Shown here: positions 19,390-32,489 of the stretch, in pieces
Numbering within the stretch: position 1 is the first letter of the stretch
Layout: the number at the start of each line of letters is the position of its first letter
DNA from: Mesotaenium endlicherianum
Lineage: Eukaryota > Streptophyta > Zygnematophyceae > Zygnematales > Mesotaeniaceae
Reading direction: 5' to 3'
Assembly: GCA_009602735.1 (NCBI GenBank)
Contig: WELA01007315.1
Location: forward strand, 372,740 to 436,739
Length of the DNA stretch: 64,000 nucleotides
Made by a program: the position numbers and the translations under genes
The notes under the pieces: generated by a model
Seen by the model: the letters and a program-made list of their open reading frames with translations, nothing else
What the model was told of the DNA's origin: nothing
Database searches by the model: none

Positions 19390-22300
19390 GTTAGGGCGGT
19401 GCCCCAGCCGCCCGAAGGTGGAACCGTTTCAACGCCCCTTTGGCATTGGTCAGCTGGTCTTTAAACTCCCAAGTGTCCCCAGAGGCATCGTAACCCTTCC
19501 ATCGGATGAGGTACTTCATGACATATTTAGACGATCGACGGACCGAGCGAGCGTCTAAAATCTCATCGACCTCATATTCCTCAGGGTCGCTGTCCCGGAC
19601 AGCGGGGACCGGTCCCGGTTGGACAGGTAACCGACTTGTGAACAGTGTATCATCTTTGATGTATGGTTCCAGGAAGGAGACTTTAAAGACCGGGTGACCC
19701 TTGTAGTCCGCTGACATGTTCAGTTTGTAAGCATTCTGACCGACACGACGCACTACCGAATATGGACCGACCCAGACAGGGCCAAGCTTTTTCTTGACCA
19801 CACCAGGGAGGTACAGGTGCTGAGAATGCAGTTTGACTAAATCGCCCTTAGAAAATGTCAGCTCCCGACGGTGTTGATTAGCGTATTTTTGTTGGTTTTC
19901 TTGGGCTTTGTGCAGGTTTTATTGGACTTCTGACAGGGTGCCAGCAAACTCCTGAGTTAACTGGAGGGAGACCAGATTGTCAATCCCTTCAGGGTGAGTT
20001 AAAGACTCCCCAAGTACATCTAAAGGAAACTTAGGGACTCTACCCAGGCTGAGTTCAAAAGGAGTCTTGCCCGTTGACGCGTGCACCGCACTGTTGACCG
20101 CAAATTGAATTTGAGGCAACAGGTCATCCCAATTATCTTGTTTTTGGTTAATATATGCTCTCAGCACCTCCTGCAGAACTCGATTAGTTCTTTCAATCTG
20201 CCCATCAGTCTGAGAGTGGTTTGCTGTGTTGAGTAGCTGTTTGACTCCCATTAACCCCATTAAAGCTCTCCAGAACTTAGAGGTAAATTTTGAGTCTCGG
20301 TCTGAGATGATATTAGAAGGTAGCCCATGTTGGCATACTACATGGTTGTAAAACTGTCTCGCTGTTTCGAGTGCAGTCACTTTGACAGTTGTGGGGATAA
20401 AAATGACCATTTTTGTCAGTTTATCCACGACTACCAGTATTGAATCATGCCCGTTGGCAGTTCTTGGTAGTGAGACCACCCAGTCCATGGATATAGTTTC
20501 CCAGCGTCCCGCTGGGATGGGCAGCGGTTGCAAGAGACCTCCCGGTGGTGTGTGCCTAGACTTATTTCTTTGACACTGATCACAAGACTTGACATATTTC
20601 AAGACCTCTCGGGGCAACCCCTCCCAATGATAATGTTTTGCCAGTTTGCCAACAGTTTTGGCCTGCCCCAAATGCCCACCCANNNNNNNNNNATGCCCAC
20701 CCAGTAAACTGTCATGTGCTTGACTCAATGAAAGGGACCATATTTCCAAGTTATTAAGAATGACCAGCTTCAGCCTGCCTGAAGTGGTTTCAGTCACCCA
20801 AATCCCTCCCTTAAGTTTATACCCGAGTGCAGTAGCACGACACACACCAGTAGTGGGGCTGGGCTCAAATGTTGGGTCAGAAAGGTAGGCTTTCCTAAGT
20901 TGTTCAAGGAAGGACTTTATCACCTTTAGTGAAGTGAGTGCACATAGGACTTTATCTACAGCATGCTGACTAAAGTTTCTTTCTTGCAAGTCAGGTATTC
21001 TAGAGAGTGCATCATCAGGATTCAACTTCCCTGATTTGTAGTCAATCTGGACTTGGAACTGCTCCAGCATCTGGCTCCAGCGGTTCTCCCTCCTCGACAG
21101 CTTGGACTTCTTCTAAAAGTGGGTCAGAGCTAGATGATCTGTAATCACCTCAAAGGCTTTACCATGTAAGTATGCTCTCCACTGTTTGAGCACATGAATG
21201 ATAGCTAGCAGCTCTTTATCATGCACTGAGTAATTAATCTCCGCTGGAGTAAATTTCATAGACTCATACAACACAGGGTGCCANGTGCCACTCCTGCCTT
21301 ACCTTACCATCCTTTGTGGTTTTGTTCGCAGGCTGCAACAAAATAGCACCCATGGCAAAGTCAGAGGCATCTGTGACCACCTGCACCGGTTTGCTGGGGT
21401 CATACACGGCTAGCACTGGGGCAGAACAAAGGGCATCTTTAAGGGTCTGGAAGGCAGCCTGCTGCTCTTCCCCCCACACATACCCGATGTCTTTCTTAGT
21501 AAGGTCAGTCGGTTTACTGGCCTTTGTGGAATAATTCTCAATAAATCTCCTATAGTAGTTAGCCAACCCGAGGAAGGATCTAACTTCAGAGACACACTGT
21601 GGTACTGGCCAGTCCCTTATGGTCTAGACTTTCGTAGGGTCCACACTGATGCCCTCTTTACTGACAACGTGGCCTAAGAATTCAATACTTTCCTTAAAGA
21701 AATCACACTTGCTCATTTTAGCACAGAACTGATTTCTTCTCAAAATGTTCATGACTGTCTTTAAGTGTTCAGCGTGCTGAGTCTCATCTTTAAAGAAAAT
21801 TAAAATATCATCCAGGAAAACTTGCACAAACTTATCCAAATAAGGTCTGAAAATGTCATTCATAGCACCCATAAAGGTTGCGGGAGCATTAGTCAGTCCA
21901 AATGGCATCACGTTGAACTCATAGTGTCCATAACGTGTGCGGAAGGCAGTCTTGTGTTCATCCCCCTCAGCAATTCTGATTTGATGATAACCACTCTTGA
22001 GATCTATCTTACTGAACACCTTAGCACTAGACAAGGTATCAAGCAAGTCTTCGATTCTGGACAAAGCATACTTGTTCGTTACCGTAATTCTGTTCAGGGC
22101 TCTGTAATCCACACACATTCGCATACTGCCATCCTTTTTCTTAACAAATAGGATGGGTGCGCCGTGAGGTGATTTACTGGGGGAAACATAACCATTTTTC
22201 TCAAGCTCTGCAATCTGTGTTTTCAACTCCTCGCTCTCCACATAAGACAAGCCATAAGTGCGTTGCCAAGATGGCTGACTACCCGGTAATAAATCAATCC

Positions 22301-22420
22301 GATGATCTACTTCCCTCTTAGGGGGTAGTCCTGGAGGCATATTAAATACATCCGTGTACTGAGCAACGAATTTTGCAGCAGTAGGGTGCTCCGGAGGGCT
22401 TATCTTTTTCTCAACCACTA
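19390..22420 (-). pseudogene. pol: Element C pol region: RT, RNase H, integrase, chromodomain (fossil)
   Basis: In element sense: reverse transcriptase about 22,300-21,700 (VFLDDILIF catalytic block, [19 protein letters not shown]); RNase H about 21,400-21,070 ([16 protein letters not shown]); integrase about 20,700-20,000 (CDQCQRNK, SMDWVVSLP, IISDRDSKFTSKF, TDGQIERTNR); chromodomain about 19,650-19,400 (EYEVDEILDAR, YLIRWKGYD). Close to D and E (about nine residues in ten where compared in RT). It is broken and includes two assembly gaps. Confidence 0.9.
20683..20692. other. Assembly gap (10 N)
   Basis: Run of N inside element C's integrase region; single Ns also occur at 21284, 38244 and 63850. 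Confidence 0.99.
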
Positions 22421-22422
22421 CT

Positions 22423-24560
22423 TCAGGTTAAGGAGGTACCTCTCTTAGCAGCAGACAGAACATTTTGTTCGTTCTGGTTCCAGCTTTTGACGAACTCCAT
22501 TGCATTCAGTAACTTGCATCCTTCTGGAAGCCTCTTCTTTTCCTTCATTTGCCATCCACACAGGACAAGAGGAAGAGCACTGGTGGGTGCCAAGTCAGTC
22601 TGCCCATCACTGGCTTCTCTCACTTTAACTGTACCTCTGCTCCAACACACTTCAGCTTGATGTCTATTAAGCCAGGACCTGCCTAGCACGAGATCATAAA
22701 AGCCAGTGTTGAGTACCTCAAATGTAAGCGTTTCAGTTAGAACTGCAATGCCAGAACCTAACTGGACCTCAATAGGCTTGGTTATAACTCCTCCCGGGAT
22801 ACTTGAGGCATCTCCAAGGAATATGTTTCTATTCCCTTGGGTGACAGCAGGCAGCCTTAGCCGCTTAACTAAGTCCTTGTGGATAAAAGTATGTGACGCC
22901 CCTCTGTCAACAAATGCCCTCACCTTCCTACTTGCAATCATGCAATGCAGTAGGATACGGGGAACTGTCTTTTCCTGACTTTTGCATTGTTCTCTTGACT
23001 TAGCAAAGAAATGTTGGACATCAGGTGGAACAAGAGCATCCAGAGTGTGCACTCTCTGGATGTCTATATTACTGATGGTCTCCTTTATCTGTTTGTCAGG
23101 CATGCATAGTGAATCCAGTTCAGCAGGACCCATAAGACCTGCTACAAGGGCAACTAGTGACGACTCACTATCTCTAGCATCCTCACAGTCAGTAGACTGG
23201 ATTACTGACTGTTGCTGTCTTTTAAAGGCTGGTCTTTTCTCTCGACTTTTGGGAGGTGCTTGTCTGGACACTGCTCTCTGAAGTGACCTGGCTGCTGGCA
23301 AGGGAAGCAAATTGATTTTGCTGAGGCTGGTCTCGGCTTAGTCCTACCACCACCTCTTCCATAGCCGCCTCGAGGGAAACCACCTCTCCCTCTAGACTGT
23401 ATGGCACTATACTCATGCTCACATCCATCACCCTGATCATCCTCAGCCTGGTCTCCTTCAATTGCATTGTAGGAACCGTGGGGCTTTTTGACAATCTTGG
23501 ACACCAAAGCATTACTCTAGCGCTTGTGATTGAACTGCTGCTGATCCCAGGCGTCAGCATCCTGGATCAAGTCAGCCAGTTTCTCATACTTTTTCTCAGC
23601 AAAATGACCAGAGACCTCGGATTTCAAGCCATACCTGAAGTATGCTATCCTATACCGTTCTGGCAAATCAGGCTGCTTCATCATGTTCTCTTGGAACTTT
23701 TGAGCAAACTCAGCAACTGAAGTGGTCTGCTTCAGTGTCAGGGAGATCATCGCATAGATAGCTTTCTCCTGCTGGTTGATGACATCAAACTTCTCATGCA
23801 ACTTCTCGACAAACTCTACCCACGTAGGGTCACCGAGTTGCCGAGCCTTACGCTCTTCCTTCCAGTAAAGCCACCAGTCTGCGGCACTGCCTTTCAGTAG
23901 CGCACCGGTGTGCCTGACCTTCTCGTAATCTTGCAATTCTGGGTAGTTCTCCAGCCACTGCTCAACATCCGCGAGAAACTTGATCAGGTAATATTTTCTG
24001 TTTCCCTCATCATAGTCCTGGGGAGGGTTTGGCTTGGGCTTACTAGGGCCTCAGCCACCACCACTAGTGGTTTGAGACCCTAGTTGGTCTCTGTCCCGCA
24101 GTAGAGACATTATGATTCTTTCGTCCTCCTGTTGGGACTGATACATGGTCGCCATTTGCGACTGCATTTGAACGAACAATGCTCCCAAGTCTACACTCTG
24201 GGGTGGTAGTCTAGCAAAAGCAGCAGCAGCATTAGCATCTACTCGCTGAGTAGTGTCCTCAACAGTCCCTCTCGCTCCTGCAGCAGCAATTCCTGCCGCA
24301 TTCGTCCGGTCACGTATTTGACCTAGGGGTACATTGAGTTGTACAGTAGGTGGTGGGTTCAGAACATTGGCCCTTGATGCCATAAGTTCTTCAACCGTGC
24401 GCTCGTGAGCTGGCTGTCCTTCTCTCCCTTTTGTATCTTCAGCGGCCTTTGCTACTTGTTCAGCTTCTAATCTGGCTCTCTCCTCCTCAGCTTCCTGTGC
24501 TGCGACTGCGGCAATAGCAGCTGCCCCATCTGCAGCCTCTCTAGCTGCAGTATCTGCCAC
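22423..24560 (-). pseudogene. gag: Element C gag and protease region (fossil)
   Basis: In element sense: an alanine/glutamate-rich N-terminal part about 24,560-24,050; the Gag core about 23,940-23,520 (GSAADWWLYWKEERKAR, SVAEFAQKFQEN); an RGRGG-rich basic stretch and one zinc knuckle (CFPCQQPGHFREQC) about 23,400-23,290; and a retropepsin-like domain about 22,950-22,650 ([19 protein letters not shown]). Same layout as D. Confidence 0.88.
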
Positions 24561-24696
24561 TGCTTCCGAATAGGTACGGGTTCTCGCTACATGGCTTTCC
24601 GCCTAGTTTTTGACATTCTCTTTATCCTGGTTCTCCATGTCTCGGGAGTTGCTAGTTTGAGACCTTGTCCTTACCATACAAAGAAGACTGTGATAA

Positions 24697-24710
24697 CTGC
24701 TCCGATACCA
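24697..24710 (-). promoter_or_regulatory. Element C primer-binding site
   Basis: TGGTATCGGAGCAG in element sense, one base after the 5' LTR. Confidence 0.85.
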
Positions 24711-24711
24711 C

Positions 24712-25431
24712 TGAAGTGAATCGACTTACCAAATAGGCGATTAACAATAAATTAAGATCTTTATATCAGCGAGTAATCTTATGGTATTTTCCGTTAACTG
24801 GTTAAACGGCAGAGGACAACACACTAGCAGGGAATTATACTCGTAAGTCAAATGCGAGTAAATTAGCATCAATAATGCAAATCAGTAAACTCATACATAA
24901 GCAAGGTTAGAAGACAGTGCGTATCAATGGCTTCTCGCCTTGGATTCAGATCTCTCTCAGTAAGCTGTACAAGAGAGTTGGCCTCGTTTCCGAATGCCGA
25001 ACTCGAGAGCAATGCCTAGCATATGTACATAGAATGAGTTTACTGTTCAACGGCCAGTGCGATGGCACCGCCTACCCGGGAGTTAACCACGTTGGTAGGA
25101 CATCGGTTAACCAAATCCACCGCCATCTCCCATCATCCCGAATAGCCATCCATCATAGGGATGTCGTCTGGCCATTCATCTAGCATACCACACTTAGATG
25201 CATATTGAGGCAGTTCGCTGCTACCGAGTACGGAAGTCAGCTGGCTGTCAAAGAATGTGTCAGCAAGCTGACTTAAGGTGACCTCAGCCTGCTACTTCCG
25301 GCCAAGTCATTAAATTGATATTAAGTATAAAGTCCAGCAGACTGATTGTTAACTAGAGTTCAGCAGGCTGGACTTATTTAACTATATTATTTAAATGAAT
25401 ATTATATCGACCAATATACTGATTCATTACA
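24712..25431 (-). repeat. Element C 5' LTR
   Basis: 720 bp, paired with 16536-17256; target duplication CCTAG directly right of it. Confidence 0.93.
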
Positions 25432-25436
25432 CCTAG

Positions 25437-28400
25437 CCTCTTGTGTGCAGATTCACGCAACGAGAAGCCTAAAGTGGAGGCTTGATGGAAGAGGTGTCTG
25501 CAAGCATCAAGGGCAACTTCAAGGGAGTTGCATCATAGCAAGCTAGATATGACTCATTTACCTCACTTGATCATAGTCGTTGTGTGTTGTTATATGCATT
25601 CCACGGCTAACATAGAGAGGGGTGTGCACTCCAGCGGTGCTAGAGGACTTGTTAGTCTGTTGTGCTATCCTTCGGGTTTAAGCTTGTTGCTTTGCAAGAG
25701 ACGTACCTCTCTCTCATTATATGCGTGGTAGCTAGGTTGAGGGAGCTTGGGTATGGCTGCATGTGTTGAGCAATTGAGACAGTGCGTGCAGACATGATTT
25801 ACTAAGTCAAGTTTCCAAGTATGGATTGACGACAGGTTATCCTCGACACGGTCCACGTGCACTACGTCGTCCACAACCTTCAACATGCTGCAACTTCTCT
25901 GTGAAGAGGCTTTGGCAGCAACAATGGCATCCTACAGATACCCCCTACTCCCAACCGTGGCTATGACATTGTGTGCTTCTCTCGTTTGCCACATCGATTT
26001 GTGCTTGGAGGGTTTAGGGTATGTGCCTTGTGCTTGAATGCTATATGTTAGACGGTGCTTTGTGGTACTTGATGGGATCGTAGGAGCTTGGGGTTAAGCT
26101 TAAGGTGGGTTTAGTCAATGTGTTGAGGTTTATGGATGCGGGTCTTATGTGATTGTTGACTTAGGTTAAGTCAATCTGCTGCATTATTTGACCTAATGTG
26201 GTGAAAGGGGTTAAGGGTTTGGGTTTATGGACGCAAGGGCTTTCCTTTGACTCTCTTTTACTTCGCATGGTTTATTAAGGGTCCGAGAGCAACCGCGGAC
26301 AATGAGTACTTTGAGTGCTTGAGTTAAATGAGCTCTGGGTGTTGCCATGTTATAGATCAGCATATTGCAACTTAGGTCTGTACGATGTGTTGAGGGATGT
26401 ATGGGAAGTCAACGTGGATACTAGAGGGGGTTTGACTACTTGCCTTAGGTCCAGTTGGCTATAGGTTTTGGATGCCACCTGTACACTTGGTCAAGTGTAA
26501 GGAGGTACATAGGGACAATCCGGGTATATTAGCAGTGTGCTAAGTTTCTGCCGGCCTCGCAGCTAATTGAGCTTGCTAGAGGCGCATGCTAGGTAGTATG
26601 CAAGGTGCATTGGTATATGCGTCAGGTGCATGAAATTTGCATCCCGGGTGCTAGAGGTAGTGGATCGCCGTTAGCATATCGTAGAGCAACTATAAAATGG
26701 GCCCTGCTGCAATAGATTCACTATGCACACCTCAGTAAAGACAGAAGAGACCATCGACATTATAGACGTTCTCGCAATGCATGGCTTGAATGATCTTGTT
26801 CAGTCTGATGCACAAACATTGTTCTTGCTAGCTTGGGATTACAGTGCGAAAGTCTTACCAATGATTTATGCAAAATGTTGTTATTGGCTTGCTAAGTGCT
26901 TGTTGCAATTGCAATAGGTGCCATGTATGTGCCTCCAGAGAGGAACTTAGTTTTGAGCTATACTGAGTTTGCCCATTGTCATTGGTTGAGTCTATGTAAT
27001 CCCAATATTTGCCTCGCCCTCCCAAGAATTATGTAAGATGGAGTCATCAGATTTTGACTAGACTGATGCAGCTAGGGTGTGGTGTTTACCACACGTAGCT
27101 AAGCTCATGGAAGGCAACTTACACACTTGCTTGTTATCCGTTTGACAGACTGAGGCCAGCAAGCAGAATGTGAAGCAATGGGGACATACAGGTCGAGAGA
27201 GGCCGAGGAGTTGGCATGCTGGACGTTGCCACGTGACGCTTCCCCACCTGTCCTCAGGGCGACTTTAGGCAACTAGGCCTGAAGGAGGGAGAATTTTGAA
27301 ACATCCAAACTATGATACAGTTGGTTGTTTCTGTTCCCTTTTCACTTGGATTGTGGCCCCTCACTATTTGGTGGTTGTCATTTTGGTGCATGTCTTGCTA
27401 GAAATGACTAGTATAAGTCCTTGTATGCATGCGTTGGTATAGTCAGCTAACTGAGCTACTCTTTGGTATTGGAGGAACTTGTTAATGGGGCTGGTTGTCT
27501 TTATCTCATAGCAAGCTATCTACACTTCCAAATGGAGGGGTGTAATACGCTGACTTGAGTTTGGGTTATTCATGGATAGAGCTTTAAGGTGAGAGGGTCT
27601 GATTGGCGATACACTCTCCCCTCTGCCATTCTGGGCATTGCTCTAGTCCTGAAAAATGGACTATTCTTTTTTAGGGGAGGGACTTTCTTTCTTGCTTACT
27701 TGGGTGTTTGCACTATGTGTCCTCTCTTGGTTTTCCTTTGTTGATTATTCCCTACCCACTCGTATCGCCGCAATCCTCTGTGACTGTCACTCTGTGTGGT
27801 TCTTATGATGCGGAGTTGTAGGCACTTCTTGGTGTGCTTATGTGGTTAGAGTTGTCGGGTCGACAGCTATTTAAGTTGGGGAGAGGATGTTGGGATGTGT
27901 ATTAGGAGTATTCAGTAAGCTGTGCTTACCTGCATACTCAACAACAAGTGTATGTACTAATTGGGTCATACACTGCCACATCCTATGTGTGTACTGCATT
28001 AATAGCAGGAGCATCAGTGATTGACTGGTGTAAATCGTGAGTTGCAGTACACTGTTGGAGCAAGTGTACGTACTACCTGAGTAAGTACATTGCCATAAGT
28101 TGGGACTGGGTAGCTATGATGCATGGCACATCAGGGACCTGCTTGAGGTGACCAGCATATTGCTCGAAACCATATGTTTCTTCGAACTTAGTGTGTTCTG
28201 AAAATGTGGTTGATTTTTTTAATTTTTTTTTGGCTCATTAACCTGATGCTTCTCATCTTGTAAGAGCATCCAATGCCATCAAACATGTTGGTCTCCCTTT
28301 TCCTTCAGTACGCTGAATTTTGAGCAGGTACCTAAGTCACGAGAAATTGCTGGTGAGGAGCTTTCAAGGTGTGAGCACGGCAGGAGTTGAAGACCAAGAG

Positions 28401-28766
28401 AAGGAGAAAAGGCTTAGTTCAGTAGGTTGAGCTTTAATAACATTCTTTCATTGTTTGACCTTGAAAGGAGGCGGTTCGATTTGGGTGTGGTTTGCATGGT
28501 ATGAGGTGCTCTATTGTGTCTTTCAACTGGAAGGACTACTGTGAGTAGGGGTAAGTCTATGCATGTCTTCAGTTATTGATTGTGAAGTCAGATGGTTGCT
28601 TGCATGACAGTTTGCTGTGATTGATTTTTACTTGCATTGGGTCGGTGAATATATCACGCTTATGTTTTGTTTGCTTGCTTTGCTTCACCTAGTTGATTGA
28701 AGTCTATTATTAAATGAATCGTATGCTGAGTGTTGTCGAGGCGACAACAATTTATGTTAGGGAGAT
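25437..28766 (+). other. Element B interior: non-coding, with a gag-region remnant
   Basis: 3.3 kb without a frame longer than about 90 codons. One stretch, about 26,690-26,830, aligns with the region between Gag and protease of D (about 44,995-45,140): shared strings include GATTCACTATGCA, GAGACCATC and TATAGACGT. The rest shows nothing I can place. The interior ends in the hairpin at 28732-28748 and a short purine tract (TTAGGGAGA). Confidence 0.65.
28732..28766 (+). promoter_or_regulatory. Element B hairpin and polypurine tract
   Basis: GTTGTCG AGG CGACAAC (perfect 7-bp stem) at 28732-28748, then TTAGGGAGA before the right LTR. Confidence 0.75.
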
Positions 28767-30001
28767 TGTAATGAATCAGTTCATTATTATTTTGATTAAT
28801 TGCATGTATGAATACAACACTAAATAAGTATTACGTGAATATACTCACATGTGCGAGTTCATCTAAATGAATGTATGTCGATATAATGCGAGTTTACTTA
28901 CTTTGTCAAAAAGGTCAGCAAGATGACTTTTGGTATCATAGTGTAGTTTGCTGACTTCGATGAAAAGGGCAGCAGGATGACTTTTGTATCATAGTATAGT
29001 TTGCTGAGATTGATATATCAGTTATATGGAGGATATAATATCAGTAGGTTGACATATAGTAAGCACGCTTGATATTAGCCAGTATACTTAGCTTCAATCT
29101 GCGGAGGATAGATATATTCATTCAGATTGGCACATGTGACCATAGTATACTGCAAGTCGGGAGGTCGACTGAGAATTGGTATCCTGTGTGGTTCACTCCT
29201 GGGTATGCGGAGCCGTCGTCAGTCAACTGAACAGTTAGGACTTCAGTTAACCCACCAATTAATATGGTCGTTACACCTAGATCCGTGGGTTCCAACTTAA
29301 CAGGTTTCCCACGAAACGGCGCACCTTGCGCCGTGGTCAACCAGGTGGTTACTAGGTACATAGCAGGCTGGGATCTCGTGGTCCCTCATTTTGGACAGTA
29401 GGCTTTACAGTCGGATTTCTACTTGCAAGTCATGTGTGCACTTTTTGTGTTCGTTCTAATGACCAACCTTCACGGAAATTAACATGGTTGCTTTGTCTGC
29501 GCTCTAAATGGAGCAGACTAGGACTTCTCAAGAAGGTCTCGTCAAGGTGCATCCGTTGCCCTTGAGTTTGCTCAATTTAAAGTACTATTGACAGAGTTAT
29601 GCCCTCTGACATTTCGGGGTCACACAGCGGACAGATTCTATGGTTTTGCACCTAAGTCAGTGGGATGTGTTTTAGCTACTTTATGGTCATCTGAGTGAGA
29701 GCGCCTTTGCTATTCAGTCCCCTGATGTTGTGTATGTGCTAACACATGCTTGTATGCCTGGTAGGCAAGAGGCCATGAGTTTCTAAAGGAGAAGCTCTAG
29801 TCCCCAAGCTTGCCTCTTTTTTGTGCCTTGTATTAGTGTGCAACTATGGCACACTACGGTAAGTGAGTCAAGGGTTATAGATGAGTAAACAGAATTCTTG
29901 TAAGGGCGAAGATCGCTCCCTGATTTCACACGCTTCCACCTATCTCTGATCTTATATATTTAAATGAATATATTAATCTTGAATAAGCAAGATTCATTTC
30001 A
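28767..30001 (+). repeat. Element B 3' LTR
   Basis: 1235 bp, paired with 15066-16313; followed by the AATAA target duplication. Confidence 0.9.
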
Positions 30002-30079
30002 AATAAACCGACTATAAATCGGAAATTAATCAAGAACTCTGGTTATACGCCAATACAAGTAACACGATACAGAGTAGTG

Positions 30080-31710
30080 CAAAACGTACGATTCAGCCAA
30101 AAGAGGCTGTACGGGAGTATTTTAGAATTAGGGGATGCCTCATACACACAGTCTGTTGCATTCATAAGCCTAGGTCAATACTTGGACAAGGATGCCTTGC
30201 TACTCTACCGCCTCTTCCGGAAGGATGAGGACTTTACCCAAGAATGGGCATTTGGAGAGCAAAAGAAGGCTAGGGATCAAAAAATCTAGAAAGAGGCTGC
30301 AAAAGCCCGATTGTCAGCTTTGTTGTCAAGGAGAGCACTGCTTGCCGCACCAGTCCAAAGCTTAGACTTGGCTGCACTAACACAAGAACACACCGAGGCC
30401 ATTCGACATCTTACAGAGGGTCAGCAGAGGGCGGCCTCTCGAAATGATGACACCGTCGCAGAATTACGTAGTGTGTGCAGATCTGTCTGAAAAGATTGCA
30501 AATGCTCAGAAACAAGTAACACGCAGGACTGCACCATTTACTAGTCAGCAAGGTGACAGTGCCACTACCGAGATTAGTCAGGCGGAAGCTTTGGCTAGCT
30601 GTCAAAGGGACATGGAGTCTGGAGATGACTAGTTGGATCCTGAGCACTGTCTGCGTTGTTTCTCTAAATTGCTTGAAGAACGTTTCCCTGAGAATCGCAG
30701 TCTCAAGGTGCACCTTTATGTGCATTTTGTCCGTCAGAAGAACGAGACAGTGGTGGAGGTTAAGTCTAGATTGGTGGATCTTGCCAAGAAGGCGGGAACC
30801 CACGAGCCCAGGGTAGTGGCTGACAAATTTTTGTTGTGCTTGGGCAAGGAAACAGATTGTGAAGTCAAGCACACCTATTTGCCAAGCGCGAAATTGACTG
30901 GGGCACCGATGAGGCTGTTGAAAGAGCACGCAATGTCGAAGAAGGTAAGGTCTAGTATAAGGAGACTTCCAGAACGCAAATGGCTCCTGAGAGGAGGGAG
31001 GAATCCTTGCCGCCTAAGGCCAACAGCTCTAATTTTCAATTTAAGAAGAAGAGCGGGTCTTTCAATAGGTTTGCTAAGCACGCCAACACTGTTGAGACAG
31101 CAGAGGGTTGTTGGAATTGTGAAAAATCAGGACATCAGAAGAGAGATTGTCCGTACCCAGACGCTAGGCAATTATTTGTTAGCAAAGCGCAGATATGTAC
31201 ATATTGCAACAAAAAGGGACACTCAGAAGATGAGTGCTGGTCTAAGAACCCAAATCTGAAGCCCCCTTGGGCTGATGCTGCCATGAAAGAGGCAAATAAG
31301 GGTAAAAAGAAAGGAAACGGTAACTTTGGCAATTGGAAAGGTAACCAGAAGTATGATGCTATGAATGCTGAGATTGCTGATTTGAAAGCTCAATCTGCAG
31401 AACTAAATCTGCCTAATATCTATTATGATGCAGATGTTGCTGAGAAAATTGTCTGCAAAGGCAAGAAGCTAATGCCTGATAAGGCTATGGCTGCAACGGC
31501 TGCCGAGCGAGCGGATCATGACTGTTTGGTGTCAAGGAACGTTGGGAAGCTTCCTCAGACCTTTCGAATTACTCTGGATGAGAACGAGATTGCTCAGCTA
31601 CAACAAGCCAGGACCGGGACGCGTAAGACATTTAGTTTTTCACTGGAGAAGCTGAAGGCACTGGTGGAACACCGGATACAACATGCTCCTTTGGATTTTG
31701 CTCGCTGACT
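30080..31710 (+). pseudogene. gag: Element G gag region with two zinc knuckles (fossil)
   Basis: A Gag core around 30,640-30,950 contains FVRQKNETVVEVKSRLVDL and GTHEPRVVADKFLL, matching H's Gag (FSRRKNETIRMMYRRLTNL, GTVTNREAAEIFLR). Two CCHC knuckles follow: CWNCEKSGHQKRDC at 31109-31150 and CTYCNKKGHSEDEC at 31196-31237, both C-X2-C-X4-H-X4-C, then a lysine/glycine-rich linker. These bind genomic RNA during packaging in the family. Confidence 0.82.
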
Positions 31711-31779
31711 TGCACATTACTTACCCCTTTACGATTGACGAAGGCGGACACCAACTGGACATAGCTGAGAAGGGTGCAA

Positions 31780-32150
31780 ACAGCGCCTCATTGCCCACCA
31801 ATTTCAGCATTGTAAGAGTGCGGAATAAAGATGGTGCTCTTAAGTTCCATAATTGGCCAACCCCCAACATCCTGTTGGATACGGGCGCACGACTAGTCAT
31901 CTTGGGAAAGCGAGCAGTGAAGGCTTTGGGATTGATTGTTTGGTATCTGAAGAAGAGCTCTTTGCAGTGGAAGACTGCATCTGGGCAAATTACAAAGTCT
32001 TGTGGGATCACTCGCAAGCCTGTGAAGATCACAGTCAACTCAGGGAAATCTGAGGAAGTGTCACTATGGATTGAATGCACAATGACGGAGGCAGTGAGTT
32101 ATGACATTCTCTTAGGGACAAAAGAATTGATCTGCAGAAGCAGAAGGTGA
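31780..32150 (+). pseudogene. Element G retropepsin-like protease region (fossil)
   Basis: The active-site block ILLDTGARLVILG (DTG near 31,877) is followed by the C-terminal hydrophobic block YDILLGTKEL. The paired H block is IMFDTGAQPVLI with VLLGQDVL, and both have an LGL shortly after the active site, so G and H belong to one lineage. Confidence 0.78.
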
Positions 32151-32489
32151 CCTACCAGCAGAAGCAACCAACAGGAGAAAATCCTGTGAAGATGGTTTGC
32201 ATTAACGAAGCAAACTATGGGGTATGAGACTGCTGCGCCACCACGGAGTACCCAGCGTACTACGACGACATAATGAGGGGTGAAGAGGTAGCCTACACCA
32301 GCATCAACATGCCTGCGCCATTTGTGTGGCAACCAGAAAGGATGGAGCAAATGGGAACTGTAAGTAACATAGATCACGGCCCGCAAGAGTTGCTACCAGT
32401 ACCTTATCCAGTTACCTCAGCTTTAAATCTGATGCCAGGAGTGGCACCCTTGCCTCGAGCAAACGTCCAAATGGAGAATCCATTCCAAG

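Larger units (their letters stand above)
16536..25431 (-). mobile_element. Element C: Ty3/gypsy chromovirus with extra ORF3, broken, inserted in B
   Basis: LTRs at 16536-17256 (721 bp) and 24712-25431 (720 bp) differ by about 5%. Target duplication CCTAG is at 16531-16535 and 25432-25436, inside B. In element sense the order is 5' LTR, primer site, gag with zinc knuckle, protease, RT, RNase H, integrase, chromodomain, then ORF3, hairpin, polypurine tract and 3' LTR. Gag-pol carries roughly eight to ten breaks; ORF3 looks unbroken. It is the same family as D and E. Confidence 0.93.
15066..30001 (+). mobile_element. Element B: long non-coding LTR retrotransposon, decayed relative of C/D/E, split by C
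   Basis: LTRs of about 1.24 kb lie at 15066-16313 and 28767-30001, with target duplication AATAA at 15061-15065 and 30002-30006. A primer site follows the left LTR. A hairpin and a purine-rich tract precede the right LTR. Without C the element is about 6 kb with a 3.5-kb interior that has no open gag or pol. LTR ends (TGTAATGAATCAG..., ...GATTCATTTCA) and an internal block near GTGGTTAACTCC match those of C, D and E. The two LTRs differ by roughly 5% plus indels, so it is one of the older insertions. It is a broken fossil. Confidence 0.88.

Noticed and set aside
26723-26917. 64-codon frame in element B as an independent small gene
   Set aside because: Its DNA aligns with the Gag-protease linker of element D, so it is a remnant.
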